Of a DNA stretch of 32,045 nt, positions 8,285 to 16,021 are shown one piece after another (the stretch's first letter is position 1; every line of letters starts with the position of its first letter). A program made the position numbers and the translations under genes. The DNA comes from Microvirga sesbaniae (GTDB taxonomy: Bacteria; Pseudomonadota; Alphaproteobacteria; Rhizobiales; Beijerinckiaceae): positions 1 to 32,045 of the forward strand of contig NZ_JAMXFJ010000048.1 in assembly GCF_025460805.1 (NCBI RefSeq). The letters run 5' to 3'. The notes under the pieces are model-generated. The model was not told where the DNA came from and made no database searches. It saw only the letters and a program-made list of their open reading frames with translations.

Positions 8285-8776
8285 ATGAGACCCCTCATCT
8301 GCGCCGCTTTGGGAGCCGGTAGCCTCCTGTCGGTTCTACCGGCCTCCGCTCAGAGCCAGACCCAGCGCGGCGAGTACCTGGTGACTATCATGGATTGCAC
8401 CGGCTGCCATACGCCGGGCACCTTCCTCGGCAAGCCCGACCTGCAGCGGCCCTTGGCCGGCTCAGAGGTTGGCTTCCAGATCCCCGGTCTCGGCATCTTT
8501 TATCCACCCAACCTCACCCCTGATCCCGAGACCGGGCTCGGGCGATGGAGCGAGGCCGACATCATCAAGGCAGTGCGAACCGGCGTCAGGCCGGACGGTC
8601 GCCAGCTTGTGCCGATCATGCCGTACCACTCCTATGGCAAGCTCACCGATGGCGATGCCCGCGCTCTGGCCGGCTATCTCAAGAGTCTGAAGCCGGTCAG
8701 GAACCAGGTGCCCGGTTCGGTCGGGGCCAACGAGAAGCCCTCAGCCCCTTACCTGACGGTGATCATGCCCCAGTAG
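8285..8776 (+). CDS. Periplasmic c-type cytochrome (class I)
   Basis: 163 aa from the ATG at 8285. The signal peptide spans residues 1-22 (MRPLICAALGAGSLL..., cleavage after SA). Haem is attached through C38-T-G-C41-H42 in DCTGCH, and M112 in PIMPYHSYGKL is the likely sixth ligand. The C-terminal DARALAGYLKSLKPV helix is typical of class I cytochromes c associated with dehydrogenases. It would carry electrons from a periplasmic oxidase or dehydrogenase to the respiratory chain. No partner dehydrogenase lies next to it. A longer in-frame extension upstream (to 8084) is non-native because it lacks a signal. Confidence 0.92.
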   Translation: MRPLICAALGAGSLLSVLPASAQSQTQRGEYLVTIMDCTGCHTPGTFLGKPDLQRPLAGSEVGFQIPGLGIFYPPNLTPDPETGLGRWSEADIIKAVRTGVRPDGRQLVPIMPYHSYGKLTDGDARALAGYLKSLKPVRNQVPGSVGANEKPSAPYLTVIMPQ

Positions 8777-8836
8777 CCGCCTCGAGCAGAGCAACCAAAA
8801 ACCAGCAGGCTTGGGGAAGCACAGGAGACATCAGAC

Positions 8837-9103
8837 ATGCTCGAGACAGACCTGCAGCGGCTGCGCGACGACACCACGGCGATTGCCGAACTGATAGATG
8901 AACTGGCAGTCCACCTGGCACAGCCGCTCCCGCCGGAGCCGCCGTTCCGGATCATGGCGGATGTGACAGCCCTGCAGGATCGGCTCTATGCCATGGCGCG
9001 TCAGACCGGAAACCTGAAGCGCAAGATCCGTAACATGGTCCTACAGCAGACGCTCGCATCCGACTTTGCTCTGCAAGAAGAAAAGATTGAAGCCTTAGGA
9101 TAG
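8837..9103 (+). CDS. Small helical hypothetical protein (88 aa)
   Basis: CAGGAG lies about 8 nt before the ATG. The sequence is almost all helix, with heptad-like Leu spacing (LETDLQRLRDDTTAIAELI and ALQDRLYAMARQTGNLKRKI) around a proline-rich break (PLPPEPP). This is consistent with a short coiled-coil hairpin. It follows the cytochrome gene by 60 bp and may be cotranscribed. No known family. Confidence 0.65.
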   Translation: MLETDLQRLRDDTTAIAELIDELAVHLAQPLPPEPPFRIMADVTALQDRLYAMARQTGNLKRKIRNMVLQQTLASDFALQEEKIEALG

Positions 9104-9199
9104 CACCATCGCATCGTGGGCGGAGCGGGTTCGCTGGCGGCTGCTATGGGTGTTTGCCCTCCAGCGTGAGGCCCGCCTTAAGGATTGAGGAGCGAAAAG

Positions 9200-9622
9200 A
9201 TGACGGGCCAGGATACGTGTCGCATCGTGCGAGGCAACGGCAGCTACGAGGGACGCCAGGGCCTCACCTATTTCGCCGGGATCTCAGCGGAGGGTGTCGG
9301 ATCGCGTGGCATCTGCATGCATCTGCTGCGAATGCCGCCTGGAGCACGGGCCAAGGCGCACCTGCACGAGGCCCACGAGACCGCAATCTTTGTCCTCAGC
9401 GGTCAGGCTGGAATGTGGTATGGCGAACAACTAGAGTACCACTTGGCCGTGCAGGCTGGCGACTATCTTTACATCCCCGCCGGTGTCCCGCATCTGCCCT
9501 ATAACCCTGGTCCGGATGAGGCAGTCGCCGTTCTCTCGCGAACTGACCCGAATGAACAGGAGAGCGTGATGCTACGGCCAGATCTCGACGAGGTGCACCG
9601 AGCCCCTGCCCTGGCGCCGTAG
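9200..9622 (+). CDS. Cupin-domain protein
   Basis: 140 aa from the ATG at 9200, chosen for GAGGAGCG directly upstream. A single cupin barrel carries both motifs. Motif 1 has H54, H56 and E60 (AHLHEAHETAIFVLSG). Motif 2 is GDYLYIPAGVPHLPYN with H98, so the 3-His-1-Glu metal site is complete. Such single-cupin proteins include small dioxygenases, isomerases and sensors, and the substrate cannot be read from sequence. It is likely in the same transcript as the preceding small gene (96-bp gap). Confidence 0.88.
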   Translation: MTGQDTCRIVRGNGSYEGRQGLTYFAGISAEGVGSRGICMHLLRMPPGARAKAHLHEAHETAIFVLSGQAGMWYGEQLEYHLAVQAGDYLYIPAGVPHLPYNPGPDEAVAVLSRTDPNEQESVMLRPDLDEVHRAPALAP

Positions 9623-9671
9623 CCGTCATCATCAGAGAGCCTGCCAGCCTTGGACGTCTGCAACTCGGCGA

Positions 9672-9812
9672 CTACCCGAGCGTGTAAACGAGGGCCCAGG
9701 CAATTGCCCCTAGCGCAGCCAGCAAACCGAACCATTCGAGCACACGCGACAGCCTGTCGTTGGCAGGGGATTTTGTACGAGCTACCAAGAGCTTGTCATC
9801 ATCGTCAGCCAT
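9672..9812 (-). CDS. 46-aa single-pass membrane protein
   Basis: A short gene begins MADDDDKLLVARTKSPANDRLSRV, split here as an acidic start and a basic middle. It ends with a hydrophobic helix (VLEWFGLLAALGAIAWALVYTLG) of about 20 residues reaching the stop. This gives a cytoplasmic charged N-terminus and one membrane anchor. Composition and codon use look real, although the Shine-Dalgarno sequence is weak. The role is unknown. Small membrane proteins of this size often tune transporters or respiratory complexes. Confidence 0.65.
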   Translation of the reverse strand: MADDDDKLLVARTKSPANDRLSRVLEWFGLLAALGAIAWALVYTLG

Positions 9813-9872
9813 GATGAGGACATCTTACACGGGGCAACCGGCGGTCGTATGAATAGGAGCGCGTCATCGCCT

Positions 9873-10115
9873 TCATCTCTCCCGTCCGATCACGACAACA
9901 GCTTCAAACCCCTGCCGCTTGCGCTCTGAGGCTAAGGCAAACGCCGCAGAGAGGGCCTGCTCCTCCGTGGAGTGAACTGAGCGCACCTGGCCTTCGTGGG
10001 AGACTGACCAGACACCTTCCCCTGTACGCTTTACCACCACCCGTTCCACGCTTGTGGCTCCCTTGGAGACCACTTCTAAGCGTAGATGCTCATGACTCTT
10101 TCGCAATCGACTCAA
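9873..10115 (-). CDS. Small DUF2188-like protein (80 aa)
   Basis: The central part VERVVVKRTGEGVWSV, then HSTEEQALSAAFALASERKRQGFEAVVVIGRE follows the pattern of DUF2188-type proteins: a strand, Trp, a His-Ser-T-x-x-x-A-x-x-A helix and a final strand. The N-terminus is basic. No catalytic residues are known for the family. It is convergent or adjacent to nothing obvious, and the upstream region is A/T-richer. Function unknown. Confidence 0.55.
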   Translation of the reverse strand: MSRLRKSHEHLRLEVVSKGATSVERVVVKRTGEGVWSVSHEGQVRSVHSTEEQALSAAFALASERKRQGFEAVVVIGRER

Positions 10116-10422
10116 AGGGATAGAGGCATATTTTAAAGGAATTCTCGAAAGGATAGTTCAACAATCCCTTGAGGTTACCCTGAAAACCTCTCTAGTGACC
10201 TCTTCCCTACTTCAAGGGATTCCTGCACTGGTGGTTGCTTCCGATCGCGGGTATCTTGAGTACCATACTACCTGGGATGCTCGGCGGGTTCTTGCAGACT
10301 TTGTCCGACTCACCTGGAGAGTGCGTTGGGTCGACCTTCAGATCTCCTTATAGGACGTGCACCTGAGGGCGTTGGTGCACAGCGCCCCTCGGTGGCACTG
10401 GTTTGTGAGCCCTTATGCAATG
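10116..10422. other. Gap with nested inverted repeats
   Basis: AATCCCTTGA (10163-10172) and TCAAGGGATT (10212-10221) are perfect 10-bp arms 39 nt apart. Inside them GAGGTT (10171-10176) faces AACCTC (10185-10190). The structure could be a transcript-end or regulatory element between the small gene and the 3' end of trehalase. No gene is seen. Confidence 0.4.
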
Positions 10423-12087
10423 CTAGCGGGCGGCATCCGGGCTCCTGCCGGACTGCGGCAAGACTGAAGGTAGATTGTCGTTTGCGACCGGATTCGCACA
10501 ACGACTGCCCGTTACTAAACCCGCATCGATCACGAGTAATTTTCGCACCACGCCATTCGTCCAGCCAAAACCGTCCTGGCCCGGATACTCTCCACCGCCA
10601 GCCGTGAGCGAAGGGTTCACTACGTTGTATTTCTCCATGAGCTTGCCGGTGTTGCGATAGGTGGTAACGACCCTGCTGATCCAGCGCCGCGCGATCATCC
10701 GAGCAAGGGCTCGCTTGCCGTAGGCACTCAGGCCCTCGATCGCGATCCACTGCAAGGGCGCCCAGCCATTCGGGGCATCCCATTGCTGACCCGATTGAAC
10801 CGTGGTGGTCACAAGGCCACCGGACTTCAGAAGGCGGGATTGCACCACCTGAGCCACACGATCCGCCTGCGCCTGGGTGGCCAGCCCGAAGAACAGCGGG
10901 GACAAGCCGGCGGCCGTCACCTTCCCGGTCAGCTTGCCCTCGCGCCATCGATAATCCGTAAACATGCCTTCGCGGGCGTCCCAGAGATAACGCTGAACCG
11001 CCGCCTTGCGCAGCGCTGCGCGTGCCCTGAGTTCGGCGGCCTTTTCCGGCTTGCGGGATGCCGCATAGGCCTTGGCAAGGATCGTCTCGAGATGAAATAG
11101 CAGGCTGTTGAGATCAATCGGCACCAGAGTGGTGGTGTTGATGGTGGCAAGCGACTTGCCATCGGCGAGCCATCGCGAGCTGAAGTCCCACCCGCTCTCG
11201 GCGGCAGCCCGGAGATCACGGTAGATTTCCGCCGCCGGTCGGTTCGATGCGCCGGCTGTTTCGACATCCTCCCGATAGGATTCCTCGCGTGGGCTGTCGC
11301 GGTCATCCCAATAGCGGTTCAGCAGCGTGCCATCGTCCAGGCGCACGACACGGCGATGCGCCTGGCCAGGCTCAAGCGCGTCGGCGCCTTCCATCCAGAA
11401 GTCATATTCTTTGCTCAAGGCCGGCAGGAACGCGGCATATGTCGTGGCAGGATCGCGGCTTCGGGCTGCAATAAGTTCCACCATGGATGCGAAGAAGGGA
11501 GGCTGCGAACGGCTCAGGAAGTAGCTCCGGTTGCCATTGGGAATATGTCCGTACCGGTCGACGAGGCTCACAAAGTTCTCGACCATGCTGACTGCAAGAT
11601 CATGACGGCCGCTCTCCTCGAGCCCCAGCATGGTGAAATAGGAATCCCAATAGTAGATCTCGTCGAAACGTCCACCTGGGACCACGTACGGCTGTGGCAG
11701 CGGCAGGAGCGACGAGTAGGGACTGAGCTGCACGCTGTCGGGCTTGCGTTCGAGGACCTGCCACAGATCGTCGATGTGTCGGCATACATCCTCTCTGAGA
11801 TCGCTGTGATAGGCGCTGCGCTTGGGCGGCGGCACGGTGAAGTTTTGGTGAACGAATGCGGATAAGTCGAAGCCTGGCTTGCCGCGCTCCTCCTCATAGC
11901 GTTGCACGATCGCGGTTGGTGCATCGTTCGGCAACGCGTCGACGAAGGTCTTGCCATCGGGGAAGACACGCTGCATCTGCACATCCACGAACAACTGACC
12001 ATACAGATGCAACGGAGTATCGAGTTCGGCAGCTGCCGGTGCGGCGAGGCAGAGAGCGATCAGCAGGCCGATGACCCTGACGTTCAT
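10423..12087 (-). CDS. treA: Periplasmic trehalase (GH37)
   Basis: 554 aa from the ATG at 12087, preceded by AAGGAG. This start gives a clean signal peptide (MNVRVIGLLIALCLAAPAAA), so the enzyme is periplasmic. Both family signatures are present: PGGRFDEIYYWDSY at residues 137-150 and QWDAPNGWAPLQW at about 435-447. The catalytic acid and base by comparison with E. coli TreA are D301 (GWDFSSRW) and E485 (MEKYNV). It hydrolyses trehalose to two glucose, allowing use of external or stress-released trehalose. The gene stands alone, with no transporter nearby. The C-terminal tail after about residue 525 is unrelated to the catalytic fold. Confidence 0.96.
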   Translation of the reverse strand: MNVRVIGLLIALCLAAPAAAELDTPLHLYGQLFVDVQMQRVFPDGKTFVDALPNDAPTAIVQRYEEERGKPGFDLSAFVHQNFTVPPPKRSAYHSDLREDVCRHIDDLWQVLERKPDSVQLSPYSSLLPLPQPYVVPGGRFDEIYYWDSYFTMLGLEESGRHDLAVSMVENFVSLVDRYGHIPNGNRSYFLSRSQPPFFASMVELIAARSRDPATTYAAFLPALSKEYDFWMEGADALEPGQAHRRVVRLDDGTLLNRYWDDRDSPREESYREDVETAGASNRPAAEIYRDLRAAAESGWDFSSRWLADGKSLATINTTTLVPIDLNSLLFHLETILAKAYAASRKPEKAAELRARAALRKAAVQRYLWDAREGMFTDYRWREGKLTGKVTAAGLSPLFFGLATQAQADRVAQVVQSRLLKSGGLVTTTVQSGQQWDAPNGWAPLQWIAIEGLSAYGKRALARMIARRWISRVVTTYRNTGKLMEKYNVVNPSLTAGGGEYPGQDGFGWTNGVVRKLLVIDAGLVTGSRCANPVANDNLPSVLPQSGRSPDAAR

Positions 12088-12223
12088 GATCAGCCACTCC
12101 TTGACGCCGAGTTTGCGGCGTTGGCCACGGTCGCACATTCGGGCATAGGGACGAGGGATATTGCGGCGCGCTCCCAGCTCAATGTCAACCTTGAGAGACT
12201 TTCCTACTGTCTATCTCGTGAAT

Positions 12224-12454
12224 TCACCCGCACCGCAGGAGCCAGTTGTGGATTGATGAGATGGCAGCGAGCACTGTTGCTCCGGCCAGTACAAAGATGA
12301 CCATTTCGACGACAACATGCGTGGCCTGATGGTCATCCGGGACCTGCCCCCAAAAGGCATCGAAGAACGTGAGCATCATGCCGCCAACCAGGCCGAGCAG
12401 GGCCCCGTAGAGCGCAAAGCTTCTGGTATCCCAGTGAGTTTCCCGGACAAGCAT
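12224..12454 (-). CDS. Small two-helix membrane protein (76 aa)
   Basis: Start ATG at 12454, with GAAGGA just before it. A TTG 12 nt upstream is the less likely alternative. Two membrane helices are clear: SFALYGALLGLVGGMMLTFF and VVVEMVIFVLAGATVLAAIS, joined by a polar loop (WGQVPDDHQATH). No known family. It is divergent from the helix-hairpin-helix gene and lies 86 bp beyond the trehalase start, outside any obvious operon. Confidence 0.7.
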   Translation of the reverse strand: MLVRETHWDTRSFALYGALLGLVGGMMLTFFDAFWGQVPDDHQATHVVVEMVIFVLAGATVLAAISSIHNWLLRCG

Positions 12455-12681
12455 GTTGTCCTTCAACTTTCAATATAGACCTATTAAGTGACGGCGAGCT
12501 ACTGGCCCTAAACCGAATGTATTTGTGATCAACCTGTGGACCTTCGGACAAAACGGCAGAAGAGCAAAGCTCCCAAAGGTATAGGTGAGGAGAAAAGCTC
12601 TAGAAGGTCGGCATTTTGCCCTGCGTCAGCCTCGATTGCCCGTTGGCTTTATCCAGACATCTTGTGCTTGGAGGATGGCAT

Positions 12682-12948
12682 ATGCAGCTGGATGAGCCGT
12701 TGCCCCTCGACGCTGTTGCGCCCCGGGTGAGACGCGTGATCCTGGGTGAATACCAGGAGCGCTGGCCCACAGTGCATGAGATCGCTCAGATCCCGGATCG
12801 GCACTGGCTTGCAACCCCTGGCGTTGGTCCGGGCACACTTGAGGTCCTGCGGAGCATCACCCATCCGCCGCACCAGCAGGATGAGCTTGGTTCCCCTCGG
12901 CCGAGCAATCCTGAATATGGTTGCCAGAGCGCGGGCGTCCGCTCCTGA
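12682..12948 (+). CDS. Small helix-hairpin-helix protein (88 aa)
   Basis: Start ATG at 12682 with GGAGGA upstream. Residues about 14-55 read as two short helices and a hairpin: RRVILGEYQERWPTVHEIAQI, then DRHWLATPGVGPGTLEVLR. The TPGVGPGTLEVL turn is the HhH pattern seen in the C-terminal domain of RNA polymerase alpha subunit and in other non-specific DNA binders. The C-terminal 30 residues look disordered. It could be a small DNA- or polymerase-binding protein. That is inference from one motif. Confidence 0.55.
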   Translation: MQLDEPLPLDAVAPRVRRVILGEYQERWPTVHEIAQIPDRHWLATPGVGPGTLEVLRSITHPPHQQDELGSPRPSNPEYGCQSAGVRS

Positions 12949-13130
12949 GGGCTGGAAGGAGCTTGCTGCAGACAGCATGCTCCGACACGCCTTATCGGCG
13001 ATGGTAGCGGTTGGAGGGACGTCTGAGCGATCAATGACAAGGGCTGACCGTCGGAATGTACGATCAGGATGGACTGGAGTACAGCGGACGAGAGACGTTC
13101 GGCAGCAATCGAGACCGCGTGCAGCTGCAG

Positions 13131-13676
13131 TTATGCCGCTGCTTCATCTTCGGTTGGTTTGCTGGAACGGGGAGCGGCAGCTAGGCCCTGCTCAATGAGC
13201 TTACGCGCCTCAGTCTCGGTTAACTGCCTCACCGCTGCAATCTCTTTTATCATGAAATCCAGGGCACCCTCGAAGATCTGCCGTTCGCTGTAGGAGGCCT
13301 CTTCCTGCTGCGGCCCGCGGTTCAGATCCCGCAGAACCTCAGCGACGGCAACAAGCTGCCCAGTGCTGATGCGCTCCTGAAAATCCGCCGCTCGGCGATT
13401 CCACATGCCACGCTTGGCTCCAGCCTTCCCACTCAGGATCTCGAGAGCCTGATTGACGACGGCCGGTTCAGATAGCTTTCTCAAGCCGCTGCCTTTCGCT
13501 TTTGCGACGGGAATGCGAACCGTGACTTTTCCCGAGTCGAGTGAAAGCACGAGGAGGTCCAGTTTGAAACCGGCCACCTCTTGTTTCTCGATTCCCGTGA
13601 TCACACCGAGGCCATGGCCGGGATACACGACCGTTTCACCGGCCTGGAAGCTCAGAGCATTGTTTGTCGTCGTCAT
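13131..13676 (-). CDS. cdnL: CarD/CdnL-family transcription regulator
   Basis: 181 aa from the ATG at 13676, preceded by GGAGA. Residues 8-65 form the RNA-polymerase-interacting Tudor-like domain (FQAGETVVYPGHGLGVITGIEKQ), and the rest is the helical DNA-binding domain with the conserved MWNRRAADFQERI segment, including the Trp that wedges into the promoter fork. SYSERQIFEGALDFMIKEIA is also typical. Such proteins stabilise open complexes at rRNA and housekeeping promoters. The tail (SSKPTEDEAAA) is acidic. Length and motifs match alphaproteobacterial members. A longer upstream extension in frame has no support. This genome may have more than one copy. Confidence 0.93.
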   Translation of the reverse strand: MTTTNNALSFQAGETVVYPGHGLGVITGIEKQEVAGFKLDLLVLSLDSGKVTVRIPVAKAKGSGLRKLSEPAVVNQALEILSGKAGAKRGMWNRRAADFQERISTGQLVAVAEVLRDLNRGPQQEEASYSERQIFEGALDFMIKEIAAVRQLTETEARKLIEQGLAAAPRSSKPTEDEAAA

Positions 13677-14116
13677 TCGAAAACGGTCTCCTTGAGCCAC
13701 CGACCATGCTTCATCTGTGTTGCACATGTCGCACTCACTACGCTCGCTTGTGGAGCATAGGTGGCCAGAACTCGATATTGTCAGTGCGGTTCCCGCATAT
13801 CGGATGCTCACCTTCCCCGTGCAAGAGGGCTCATTCGGTGATGCTTAACGCTCGCGACGCTCGGTTCATTGTGGCGTGGTCTCATCACCAGCCGCCGATA
13901 CTGCCGTCTAAACGCAACCCGAACACGATAGATCCTGTTGGTTAACGTGGCCTTTACGAAAGTGGCAGAGGCTTCAGCCCAGAACGAGGTGGCTTGAGCC
14001 CCGCCCTCCCGAACTCGCTGGCGGAGTTCCTTACAGCCTGCCATCATTATCCCATAGTCAAAGCGACCTTCGCACAATGTTGGTGCGCTAAGTGGATCAC
14101 AGGGAAAGGGGCTCCC
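13677..14116. other. Gene-poor gap upstream of cdnL
   Basis: Frames on both strands (for example minus 13808-14077) are open for some 90 codons but lack clear starts or familiar patterns. Part of the stretch must hold the cdnL promoter. Nothing else can be supported. Confidence 0.35.
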
Positions 14117-14320
14117 ATGTGCAAGCGGCAGATCGGCAAGATGCCAATCACGCCGACGCCATCGAACGACAACAACCCGAAATCAGCAGGATGTCTCATG
14201 ACCACCGGGTGCCGTGCGCCTTGCCTGGGGATGTTGTTGGTCGTGCTTGAGTGGACGGAGTATGTCAGGCTGGACTTTGTGGCCGGTGGAGTGCTGACGA
14301 TCCAAGCGCAGCCTTCATAG
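14117..14320 (+). CDS. Possible small protein (67 aa)
   Basis: Open frame from an ATG preceded by GGGAAAGGGG. It contains three cysteines (CLMTTGCRAPCLG) followed by a moderately hydrophobic segment (MLLVVLEWTEYVRLDFVAGGVL). No family is recognised, and composition does not clearly separate it from chance. It ends 80 bp before the HEPN-like gene. Confidence 0.3.
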   Translation: MCKRQIGKMPITPTPSNDNNPKSAGCLMTTGCRAPCLGMLLVVLEWTEYVRLDFVAGGVLTIQAQPS

Positions 14321-14400
14321 GTACAAGATTTCAGTGCTCCTCATTGAAATCGCAATTTCTGGTTACCGTACGACTTGGCGCTGCCGTTAGGAGTGCCGCT

Positions 14401-14967
14401 ATGGCTATAAGGGCACGTAGTTGGAAGAGGGCAGGCGTGAGCGAAAAACCGTTGGCATGGTTCAACCTGGCTCATGCCTATCTGCACGATGCAGCCGTCC
14501 TGAAAGCCGCTCCGAGGCCATCGGGCGGGTTCTATGAGGAGCCAGTGCGGTTTCTGTACTTCCACTCCATTGAACTGTTCCTGAAGGCTTATCTGAGGCT
14601 TCAAGGCATTGAGGAGAATGAACTAGGCAGGCCGCCCTACAGTCACAGCCTGACGAACCTCGCGGATGAAGTGGAGCGGAGGGGGCTGGTCATCGCACAG
14701 CGGGTCGGGCTCGTGTGCGATGCAGCCCGCGGCTTCGATAAGCCGACAGAGGCACGCTACATCAAGACTGGGCCCAAGCCCCACGTTCCGGCGCACAAGC
14801 TTCATGAAGTCGCCCGGGAGTTACAGTCCAGGGTCGAAGAGGCGCTTCGCGCGAAGGGGATCGTCTTGCGTCGACCTCCCCGGCTTCCGGTCGTTCATCC
14901 TCCACGTCCGCTCACGATCGCCAAAGCTGCAAAGCTGCTCGCGCGTCGGGATGGGAAGTTCCGATAA
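14401..14967 (+). CDS. HEPN-like domain protein (188 aa)
   Basis: Start ATG at 14401, with AGGAG about 8 nt upstream. Residues about 15-140 are helical, with the HEPN-like features FLYFHSIELFLKAYLRLQGI, the loop RPPYSHSLTNLADEV and a second long helix with RARGF-type positions (CDAARGFDKPTEARY). The C-terminus is basic and proline-rich (RRPPRLPVVHPPRP, then KAAKLLARRDGKF). Many HEPN proteins are RNases or toxin partners of nucleotidyltransferases and carry Rx4-6H. Here a clean RxxxxH is not obvious, so activity is uncertain. No nucleotidyltransferase partner adjoins it. It could instead be a non-catalytic HEPN adaptor. Confidence 0.6.
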   Translation: MAIRARSWKRAGVSEKPLAWFNLAHAYLHDAAVLKAAPRPSGGFYEEPVRFLYFHSIELFLKAYLRLQGIEENELGRPPYSHSLTNLADEVERRGLVIAQRVGLVCDAARGFDKPTEARYIKTGPKPHVPAHKLHEVARELQSRVEEALRAKGIVLRRPPRLPVVHPPRPLTIAKAAKLLARRDGKFR

Positions 14968-15164
14968 GACGGTGGAACGGGCCAAAAGAACGCCTCGGTC
15001 GTGAACCGAGGCGCTGAGGTCAGGGAGGAATACAAGTCACCCCTTTAATCTAGCCGTGTCGTCGATGAATCACTGTGCGCCAGGTCACAAAGAGCCTGTG
15101 TGACGACGGCCACGGAAGGACGGGTCGTTTCGAGCCATGCTGGGGTCACTCGCAGGAGGTTTCT

Positions 15165-15245
15165 ATGACCCTCACCATCCTTGATCCGCGCACCGGTCAG
15201 AAGGTCACCATCTCGATCCCCGATTCCGCCTCTGCTCGGCGCTAG
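15165..15245 (+). CDS. 26-aa micro-protein with strong Shine-Dalgarno
   Basis: AGGAGG sits 5 nt before the ATG, close to ideal. The peptide begins MTLTILDPRTGQKVTISI and ends PDSASARR. It resembles the beta-strand start of a longer rhizobial small-protein family, so it could be either a genuine micro-protein or the truncated N-terminus of a longer gene cut off by the repeats that follow. Confidence 0.5.
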   Translation: MTLTILDPRTGQKVTISIPDSASARR

Positions 15246-15275
15246 CACATCGTGCGGACCCAGAGGGCCGCGTCA

Positions 15276-15300
15276 GCGAAAAGTGGATCCGGCTTTCCGC
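15276..15300. repeat. Palindromic intergenic repeat, unit 1 (degenerate)
   Basis: GCGAAAAGTGGATCCGGCTTTCCGC is an imperfect palindrome centred on GGATCC. Its sequence matches the core of the abundant extragenic palindromes of Rhizobiales (CGGAAAACCGGATCCACTTTTC type), and GATGCGC follows at 15309. The full unit probably spans about 15270-15314. Confidence 0.6.
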
Positions 15301-15326
15301 ACTCAACGATGCGCCAGCCAAGAGTG

Positions 15327-15377
15327 GAGCATCGGAACCGATCCCAAAAGTGGGTTCACTTTTCACGTCCGATGCTC
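15327..15377. repeat. Palindromic intergenic repeat, unit 2
   Basis: The outer arms GAGCATCGG (15327-15335) and CCGATGCTC (15369-15377) are perfect. A second stem AAAAGTG/CACTTTT (15346-15352 and 15357-15363) closes on GGTT. This nested form is the typical rhizobial or methylobacterial GAGCATCGG extragenic palindrome. It lies directly before a Shine-Dalgarno sequence, so it may affect translation or mRNA stability of what follows. Confidence 0.8.
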
Positions 15378-15389
15378 TAGGAGGTCATC

Positions 15390-15440
15390 ATGAGCAATCC
15401 GCGAAACGTCAGTCCAGACGCTGAGTCAGCCAGGAGCTGA
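15390..15440 (+). CDS. 16-aa micro-ORF behind the palindromic repeat
   Basis: AGGAGG (15379-15384) lies 5 nt before the ATG. The frame reads MSNPRNVSPDAESARS and then stops. The signal is stronger than that of most genes here, yet the product is tiny. It may be a leader peptide or the truncated start of a lost gene. Downstream frames to 15600 are broken by stops. Confidence 0.35.
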   Translation: MSNPRNVSPDAESARS

Positions 15441-15600
15441 CACGCTGCCTAGGCCAGCGCAGCGAGCCATTCCTGATCAAGTCGGCTGCGGATTCGTTGA
15501 TCTTGTACTTACGATTATTAGCGACGTCCAACGCGCGGAATAGTTGGGTTGAGGCGGCGGGACGGATCGTCTGGACCGGCTGGAGCCTTATGTAGACCCG

Positions 15601-15855
15601 TCACAGGTCCGCATAGCCCTTATGCCGCTGGGTTGTCGCCCATGTCTCCAAAGCCTGAGCCGCTTCGGCCTCATTGGGTAAGATATCGACCTTCTCCTGA
15701 CCCTTGGCGCCAACGAAGCCCCAATTGCGGACCAGCCGGATCGTGCCGAACAGATCACGCTTGATCATCAGGCTGAAGAAGCTCGCCCTGCCCTGCTCCT
15801 GGTTGCGCCGATAGAGCACCAGATGGTGCCGTATCGGTGAGCGAGCGTCAGGCAT
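15601..15855 (-). CDS. WGR-domain protein (84 aa)
   Basis: Nearly the whole protein is one WGR domain. It runs LVLYRRNQEQGRASFFSL, then LFGTIRLVRNWGFVGAKGQ (W-G-F in place of W-G-R) and ends with the helix EAAQALETWATTQRHKGY. WGR domains bind nucleic acids, notably in poly(ADP-ribose) polymerases. Stand-alone bacterial versions are of unknown role. Its ATG overlaps the stop of the 57-aa gene by 8 nt, so translation is probably coupled. Third-position GC is high and matches its neighbours. Confidence 0.8.
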   Translation of the reverse strand: MPDARSPIRHHLVLYRRNQEQGRASFFSLMIKRDLFGTIRLVRNWGFVGAKGQEKVDILPNEAEAAQALETWATTQRHKGYADL

Positions 15856-16021
15856 CCTGGAAACGCTCTTCCCTGGGATTGCGCTTCAGGAGCGTCTTCT
15901 CCATCTCGCGCCTCGTCGCAGCCTCAATTTCATCGAGATCGACCTTGACGGCTTCACCGCTGGTCTGGGCCTTAGCTCTGATCACCGGCACCTGCTTGGT
16001 CTTGGGTCGGTTGGGAGCCAT
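15848..16021 (-). CDS. 57-aa partner gene translationally coupled to the WGR gene
   Basis: MAPNRPKTKQVPVIRAKA, then VKVDLDEIEAATRREMEKTLLKRNPREERFQDA: a basic N-terminus followed by a charged amphipathic helix. No known family. The last codons overlap the WGR start (ATGccTGA), a classic coupling arrangement that argues the two products act together. It overlaps the 3' end of the broken CYTH gene by 40 nt. Confidence 0.6.
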   Translation of the reverse strand: MAPNRPKTKQVPVIRAKAQTSGEAVKVDLDEIEAATRREMEKTLLKRNPREERFQDA

